Below, in pieces: positions 6,107-10,529 of a stretch of 10,529 nucleotides of DNA; the stretch's first letter is position 1, and each line of letters begins with the position of its first letter. The position numbers and the translations under genes were made by a program. The DNA lies in assembly GCA_903844785.1 (NCBI GenBank), contig CAIMVB010000491.1:1-10529 (forward strand). Direction: 5' to 3'. This stretch comes from an uncultured Rhodospirillales bacterium (GTDB taxonomy: Bacteria > Pseudomonadota > Alphaproteobacteria > Acetobacterales > Acetobacteraceae). The notes under the pieces were generated by a model. The model ran no database searches, had not been told where the DNA came from, and saw nothing but the letters and a program-made list of their open reading frames with translations.

Positions 6107-7063
6107 TCAGGCGGTTGCGCGGATAGCGTCTTCAATCGCAAGCGCCCATTTCAGGGCCCGGCGCCCAGCCGCGCCATCCACCACCACCGGCCCCTGCCCC
6201 TGGCAGGCCGCGATAAAGGCAGCTTGTTCGGCTTCCAGACTGTCATGATCTGTCCAGGTGGCGCGATCCACGCCATGGCCCGGCATGGTCTCCACGGCCT
6301 CCGCCCCACCGCGCCGCAACACCGCGAGCGAGCGGGTCAGGAAATCCACCGCCATTTCGCCCTCGGTCCCCAGTACGCGGAGCCGCCTTTCCATGGCCAG
6401 CGAAACACGCGACGCCGTAATGGAAGCCGCCCGCCCGCCCGGGAATCGGAGCCGCGCGACGGCGAAATCCGGATGCTCTGAGGCAATGGCAGCGCCCACT
6501 GCCTCCACCGCCTCAGGCTCCCCGCCGGCCAATTCCATGACCAGGTCCAGATCATGGATCATGAGGTCCAGCACCACCGAGACGTCCAGGCTCCGTGGGC
6601 GGAAGGGCGCGGCGCGCACCGCCTCAAAGGACAGCGCCCGGCCACCGGAAGGGGTCGCCATCACGGTCCGAAATGCCGCCGAAAAGCGTTCAATATGGCC
6701 AACTTGCAGGACCCGCCCCTGCCGGGCGGCCAGCGCAATTAGCCGATCCGCCTGATCAAGGCTCGCCGCGATGGGTTTTTCGATAAATACATGCCGGCCG
6801 GCCGAAAGGGCTTGTTCCGCCAGCGCGTAATGAAAGCGGGTCGGTGCCGCAATAATCACAGCCTCCGCCGCCGCGATCACGGCCTCCGGCGCCAGGGCGG
6901 GTGCGCTGACCTCGGCGGCGATCTGCGTGGCCCGGTCGGCCGAGGCATCATGCAAGCCAATCAGGCTGATCGAGGGGTTGGCGGCGGCCTTCAGGGCATG
7001 GAAACGGCCAAAATGACCAACCCCTAAAATGCCCAGACGGAGTTTTGATGTGTTCACATTCAT
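6107..7063 (-). CDS. Gfo/Idh/MocA-family sugar oxidoreductase
   Basis: The 318-residue product is an NAD(P)-dependent oxidoreductase of the family that acts on sugars, inositols and nucleotide sugars. It has the Rossmann motif GVGHFG at 14-19, the family signature EKP at 95-97 (VFIEKPIAAS) and a catalytic-type histidine in MIHDLDLVMEL near residue 173. The C-terminal two-thirds is the usual beta-sheet substrate domain. The start ATG at 7063 has only a weak upstream AGGTG. It is divergent from secDF and probably the first gene of a three-gene leftward unit. The substrate is not evident. From memory, genes of this family lie between lpxI and lpxB in many alphaproteobacteria, and GnnA, which oxidises UDP-GlcNAc for 3-amino lipid A sugars, belongs to this family. 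The nearby lpxB makes a lipid A link thinkable, but no GnnB-like aminotransferase is in the window. Confidence 0.9.
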   Translation of the reverse strand: MNVNTSKLRLGILGVGHFGRFHALKAAANPSISLIGLHDASADRATQIAAEVSAPALAPEAVIAAAEAVIIAAPTRFHYALAEQALSAGRHVFIEKPIAASLDQADRLIALAARQGRVLQVGHIERFSAAFRTVMATPSGGRALSFEAVRAAPFRPRSLDVSVVLDLMIHDLDLVMELAGGEPEAVEAVGAAIASEHPDFAVARLRFPGGRAASITASRVSLAMERRLRVLGTEGEMAVDFLTRSLAVLRRGGAEAVETMPGHGVDRATWTDHDSLEAEQAAFIAACQGQGPVVVDGAAGRRALKWALAIEDAIRATA

Positions 7064-7154
7064 GCGCCAAAGCTACACCTAAGCGGGGCGGGCTTGCATC
7101 CCCTGAGGTGCCTCGCCATTGTCCGCCCGCTCAACCAGGGGATTCCACCCGCCC
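7064..7154. other. Divergent intergenic region between the Gfo/Idh/MocA gene and secDF
   Basis: These 91 bases must hold promoters for both directions unless secDF is read from further left. On the plus strand TTGCAT (7093-7098) followed after 17 bases by CATTGT (7116-7121) is a poor sigma-70 candidate. No convincing operator or long palindrome is present. AGGGG near 7137-7141 may serve as the secDF ribosome site, although its 13-base spacing is long. Confidence 0.4.
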
Positions 7155-9722
7155 ATGCTTCATTTCGCGCGCTGGAAACAGGCTGTCATTCTGGGCGTTT
7201 GCCTGCTCGGGGTGGTGCTGTGCCTGCCCAACCTCATGCCGCGTTCGGCCTTTCCATCCTGGATGGAACCGCGCCAGATCAGCCTTGGGCTGGATTTGCG
7301 CGGCGGTTCCTATCTGCTTTTGGAAGTGGATTTGAATACCGTTGTGCGGGAAAGGCTGGAATCCGTGGTGGATGGCGTGCGCGGAAAGCTCCGCACCGCC
7401 AATATCCGCTATGTGAACCTGGCCGCGGATGGGCCGAACCGGCGCATGGGCTTCCGCGTGCTGGACCCGGCGCAGGCGGGCGCCGCGGCGGCAGCTTTGC
7501 GTGAATTGGCAGAACCCGTGACGCTGCCCACCGGTCAGAATGTTCCGGATATTGAGGTGAACACTGCCCCGGATGGTACAGTTTCTGCCTCACTCAGCGA
7601 AGCGGGGCTGCGCGCCAAGGCCACCGCGGCGGTTGAACAATCCATTGAAATCATCCGCCGCCGCGTGGATGAAACCGGTGTGGCGGAAGCGTTGATTGCC
7701 CGCCAGGGCCAAGCGCGCATTCTGGTGACGCTGCCGGGCGTGGAAGACCCCAATCGCATCAAGGATTTGCTGGGCCGTACCGCCCGCATGACGTTCCATT
7801 TGGTGGATGAAAGCGCCAATCTGGCCGGTAGCCCGCCGCCTGGCGTGATGTTCCTGCCGAGTGAACGCCCAGGTGAACGCATCGCCATTCGCCGGAGTGT
7901 GGCCGTTGATGGCAAAAACCTGACCAATGCGCGCGCCGGGCAGGATTCGCGCACCGGCGAATGGGTGGTGAATTTCACCTTTGATGGCACGGGCACGCGC
8001 CGCTTTGCCGATATCACCCGCGCCAATGTCGGGCGGCCCTTCGCCATTGTGCTGGATGACAAGGTGATCAGCGCGCCCGTGATCCGGGAACCCATCACCG
8101 GCGGCCAGGGGCAGATCAGCGGTTCGTTCACGGTCCGCACAGCCAATGACCTTTCAGTATTGCTGCGCGCCGGCGCCCTGCCGGCACCACTGACCATTGT
8201 GGAAGAACGCACGGTGGGGCCTGAATTGGGCGCGGATGCCATTCGCGCGGGCATGATCTCGCTCGCGGTCGGCACGCTATTTGTCTTTCTGTACATGGGC
8301 TTCGCCTATGGCGTATTGGGCTGGTTCGCCAATGTGGCGCTGGCCTTCAATATCATTCTGCTGATGGCTGCGCTTTCCGTTTTGGAAGGAACGCTGACGC
8401 TACCTGGCATTGCGGGCATTGTGCTGACACTCGGCACCGCGCTGGATGCGAATATTCTGATCAATGAACGTATCAGGGAGGAAGTGAAAAACGGCCGAAC
8501 GCCGATTAATGCGCTGGAAGCGGGCTATACCAAGGCGTCCGGCACCATCCTTGATTCCAACCTGACCAACCTCATCGCCATGGCCTGCCTTTATGGTTTT
8601 GGTTCAGGCCCGGTGAAGGGTTTTGCGGTTACGGTTGCCATCGGCACCATTGTGCAGATGTGGACAGCGACCGTGCTGACGCGGCTTTTCGCTTCCTGGT
8701 GGTATCGTGCGACGCGGCCCAAGGAATTGCCGGTATTCCAGCGCCCAGGGCTTTCGCTACTGGAACGCCTGCGTCGGCCGCTTTTCCGCATTTTCCCCGA
8801 TGGCACGCGCATTCCCTTCATGCGCGGCGCCAAGACGGGGCTGATTGTCTCGGCCGTGCTTTCCAGCCTTTCAGTAGCTATCGCCTTCCATCCTGGGCTT
8901 GAGAAGGGCATTGATTTCAAAGGCGGGGTGGAGATGGAAATCCGAACCCCTGGCCCCGGAGATATTAGCGTTCTACGCGGTGCCGTTGGTGGGCTTGGCC
9001 TTGGCGATGCCACGCTGCTGCAATTTGGCGACCCCGCAACCTTCGCCCTGCGCCTTCCTGCCCAGGGCGACGAAGGTGGCGTGCAACGGGCAGTCACCGC
9101 CGTGCGTGAGGCCTTGGAAAAAGCTGCGCCCGGCACACGAATCTTACGCGTGGAAGCCGTTGGCAATCGCATTTCCGATGAATTATTCCTGGGCGGGCTG
9201 ATGGCGCTTGGCCTGAGTTTCTTGGCCATGCTGTTTTATATCTGGATCAGATTTGAATGGCAGTTCGGTATTGCCGCTATTGCAACCCTTATCCTGGATG
9301 CCACCAAAACCATCGGCTTCATGGTGTTATTCGGCATTGAATTTAACCTGACCACGGTTGCCGCGATCCTCACTATCATTGGCTTCTCCGCGAATGACAA
9401 GGTGGTGGTGTTCGACCGCATGCGGGAGAATCTCCGCAAGTTCAAAGCCATGCCGCTTGAACAATTGGTTGATCTTTCAATCAATGAGACGATGAACCGC
9501 TCACTCGGTACTTCCATGACCTTGCTTCTTTCGGCGCTGCCCTTGGCCCTTTTCGGCGGGGATACATTGTCTGGCTTTGCTTGGGTGATGGTGGTCGGCA
9601 TTGTGATTTCGGCCGGGTCTTCGGTCTTTATCGCGGCCCCCATTGTGCTCTTTACCGGGCGCAATCGGCTGCGCATGCCCGATGCCAGCGCGCCCGAAAA
9701 GGCAGTCGCCACGCCCAGATAA
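7155..9722 (+). CDS. secDF: Protein translocase subunit SecDF (fused SecD-SecF)
   Basis: SecDF sits in the inner membrane beside SecYEG and uses the proton gradient to pull exported proteins out on the periplasmic side. The 855-residue chain carries both halves. SecD: first membrane segment at about 10-25, GLDLRGG at 45-51, a large periplasmic P1 region to about 370, then membrane helices carrying GTALDANILINERIREE with Asp431. SecF begins near 560, with DFKGG at 587-591, a P4 periplasmic domain, and membrane helices carrying NDKVVVFDRMREN (Asp748) and MNRSLGTS (Arg782). Asp431, Asp748 and Arg782 correspond to residues linked to proton transport in the family. The start is set at ATG 7155 because MLHFARWKQ is the typical SecD N-terminus; an in-frame TTG at 7119, preceded by GAGGTG at 8-base spacing, would add 12 residues. 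No yajC is seen upstream. Expression is likely constitutive. Confidence 0.96.
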   Translation: MLHFARWKQAVILGVCLLGVVLCLPNLMPRSAFPSWMEPRQISLGLDLRGGSYLLLEVDLNTVVRERLESVVDGVRGKLRTANIRYVNLAADGPNRRMGFRVLDPAQAGAAAAALRELAEPVTLPTGQNVPDIEVNTAPDGTVSASLSEAGLRAKATAAVEQSIEIIRRRVDETGVAEALIARQGQARILVTLPGVEDPNRIKDLLGRTARMTFHLVDESANLAGSPPPGVMFLPSERPGERIAIRRSVAVDGKNLTNARAGQDSRTGEWVVNFTFDGTGTRRFADITRANVGRPFAIVLDDKVISAPVIREPITGGQGQISGSFTVRTANDLSVLLRAGALPAPLTIVEERTVGPELGADAIRAGMISLAVGTLFVFLYMGFAYGVLGWFANVALAFNIILLMAALSVLEGTLTLPGIAGIVLTLGTALDANILINERIREEVKNGRTPINALEAGYTKASGTILDSNLTNLIAMACLYGFGSGPVKGFAVTVAIGTIVQMWTATVLTRLFASWWYRATRPKELPVFQRPGLSLLERLRRPLFRIFPDGTRIPFMRGAKTGLIVSAVLSSLSVAIAFHPGLEKGIDFKGGVEMEIRTPGPGDISVLRGAVGGLGLGDATLLQFGDPATFALRLPAQGDEGGVQRAVTAVREALEKAAPGTRILRVEAVGNRISDELFLGGLMALGLSFLAMLFYIWIRFEWQFGIAAIATLILDATKTIGFMVLFGIEFNLTTVAAILTIIGFSANDKVVVFDRMRENLRKFKAMPLEQLVDLSINETMNRSLGTSMTLLLSALPLALFGGDTLSGFAWVMVVGIVISAGSSVFIAAPIVLFTGRNRLRMPDASAPEKAVATPR

Positions 9723-9766
9723 GGCCCGATCGGCAGGTTAATAGTTTCCTCACGCGGGATTGCTGT

Positions 9767-9772
9767 TAGACT
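9767..9772 (+). promoter_or_regulatory. Weak -10-like hexamer before the EAL-domain gene
   Basis: TAGACT lies in the 87-bp gap between secDF and the EAL gene, 37 bases before the GTG start at 9810. No TTGACA-like -35 is found at 16-18 bases upstream, so the promoter call is weak. No hairpin terminator for secDF is visible in the gap either; CCGATCGG at 9725-9732 is a short palindrome without a loop or T-run. Confidence 0.2.
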
Positions 9773-9809
9773 CCACCCGTAGGAAAGCCGGTCATAAAGG
9801 GTGGGGCGC

Positions 9810-10529
9810 GTGCTACAGCGCGAAAAGAGCAACCTTGGAAGGAACCTTCGGGCGCGTCATTTGCCCGGCTTCGCCTGCACCCAAAGCCTTTTGGACGAAG
9901 AAGCGGAATTGCGGGCCGCACTCGCCGACCGCGTATTGCTGGTCCGTTACCAGCCCATCATCAGGCTCCGTGATGGCCATATCGCCGCGCTGGAAGGGCT
10001 TGTGCGCTGGCCACGTGATGAAGCCTTGTTGCAGGCGGGTGCCTTTGTGCCCCTCGCGGAAAAGCTTGGCCTCGCGCTTGATCTGACCCATGCCGTGCTT
10101 GAACGCGTGGCGCATGATTGGCAAAGAACGCCCTCTCCCAAGGGGGGGCTTGCGGTGAATATGCCGCTCAGTGTGCTGCTGCTGCCCGAAATGCCGGCGC
10201 GCCTCGCCGCAACGCTCCGCCGGCATGGTAAGCGGCGCGGGCCGCTATTGCTGGAACTGACGGAAACCGAGGCAATCCGCGACCCATCGCGCCTGCGCCG
10301 GGCCATGTTGCGGCTCAAGCGGCTTGGTATTCCCGTATTGCTGGATGATGTGACGCTTGGTGATCATCGCTGGCGGGTCACGGGCTTGCCCTTCGCCGGG
10401 CTCAAGCTAGACCGCAGCCTGACCGAGGCCCTGCCACATCAGATGCGCGCGCGGCGCTTCCTGCGCGCCATCCTGGCCGATTCCCACACCAAGGGTCGCT
10501 ATGTGATTGCCGAGGGGGTTTCAAACCCG
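9810..10529 (+). CDS. EAL-domain protein, cyclic-di-GMP phosphodiesterase family (3' end outside window)
   Basis: The first 240 codons are present; the frame is open to the right edge. EAL domains hydrolyse cyclic-di-GMP to pGpG or, when degenerate, bind it or act through protein contacts. After a basic N-terminus of about 30 residues the domain starts at ELRAALADRVLLVRYQPI. The signature is EGL (62-64, in EGLVRW) instead of EAL. Metal and catalytic positions are present: Glu62, Asn117 (VNMPL), Glu149 (LELTE), Asp179-Asp180 (LDDV), Lys199 (LKLDR) and Glu235 (IAEGV). Loop 6, normally DDFGTGYSS, reads DDVTLGDHR, which may weaken dimerisation or activity. No GGDEF, sensor or membrane segment precedes the domain in this frame. 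The start is GTG 9810, with AAAGG at 9796-9800 nine bases upstream; GTG 9801 is an alternative adding three residues, and a TAA at 9795 closes the frame further upstream. Activity is uncertain. Confidence 0.85.
   Translation, partial: MLQREKSNLGRNLRARHLPGFACTQSLLDEEAELRAALADRVLLVRYQPIIRLRDGHIAALEGLVRWPRDEALLQAGAFVPLAEKLGLALDLTHAVLERVAHDWQRTPSPKGGLAVNMPLSVLLLPEMPARLAATLRRHGKRRGPLLLELTETEAIRDPSRLRRAMLRLKRLGIPVLLDDVTLGDHRWRVTGLPFAGLKLDRSLTEALPHQMRARRFLRAILADSHTKGRYVIAEGVSNP

Noticed and set aside
7535..8296. A 253-codon open frame antisense to secDF
   Set aside because: Low-complexity Ser/Arg/Pro-rich translation that mirrors SecD codon bias; the SecD frame explains the region.
9760..10086. A 108-codon frame from 9760
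   Set aside because: The EAL-domain frame starting at 9810 covers the same bases with clear motif order, so this is a shadow.

Overview
The window is GC-rich, tightly packed chromosomal DNA with 4-bp ATGA gene overlaps and reversed-strand shadow frames almost everywhere. Protein character points to an alphaproteobacterium, most likely Acetobacteraceae (Roseomonas-like): a fused SecD-SecF, a stand-alone HisI, and lpxB close to a Gfo/Idh/MocA oxidoreductase. The taxonomic call is an inference from protein style, not from a marker gene. No tRNA, rRNA, insertion sequence, CRISPR array or prophage gene is visible, and no gene-free stretch reaches 300 bases.

Positions 1-4157 (+): five genes that look like one transcription unit. 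hisI overlaps a COG0523/CobW-type GTPase by ATGA. After 35 bp comes a GNAT acetyltransferase, which overlaps a nitrilase-superfamily amidohydrolase by ATGA, which in turn overlaps lpxB (lipid A disaccharide synthase) by ATGA. Directly before hisI lies a 15-bp inverted repeat with the layout of a Zur (zinc uptake regulator) operator. It overlaps a TATAAA -10-like hexamer and ends one base before the ATG. The first two genes therefore look like a zinc-starvation module: a zinc-dependent histidine-pathway enzyme paired with a histidine-rich metal-chaperone GTPase.

Positions 4163-7063 (-): three oxidoreductases read leftward in the order Gfo/Idh/MocA, ketopantoate-reductase-like (ApbA/PanE) protein, SDR. 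The SDR ends 5 bp from the end of lpxB, tail to tail. The ketopantoate-reductase-like gene has a perfect 7-bp-arm inverted repeat lying against its ribosome binding site. The substrates of these enzymes cannot be read from sequence. The Gfo/Idh/MocA protein may be linked to lipid A sugar modification because of its neighbourhood.

Positions 7064-9722 (+): a 91-bp divergent intergenic region, then secDF, encoding a single-chain SecD-SecF proton-driven booster of Sec export.

Positions 9810-10529 (+): the first 240 codons of an EAL-domain protein (cyclic-di-GMP phosphodiesterase family) cut by the window edge. It has EGL in place of EAL and a degenerate loop 6, but keeps the visible metal-binding and catalytic residues.
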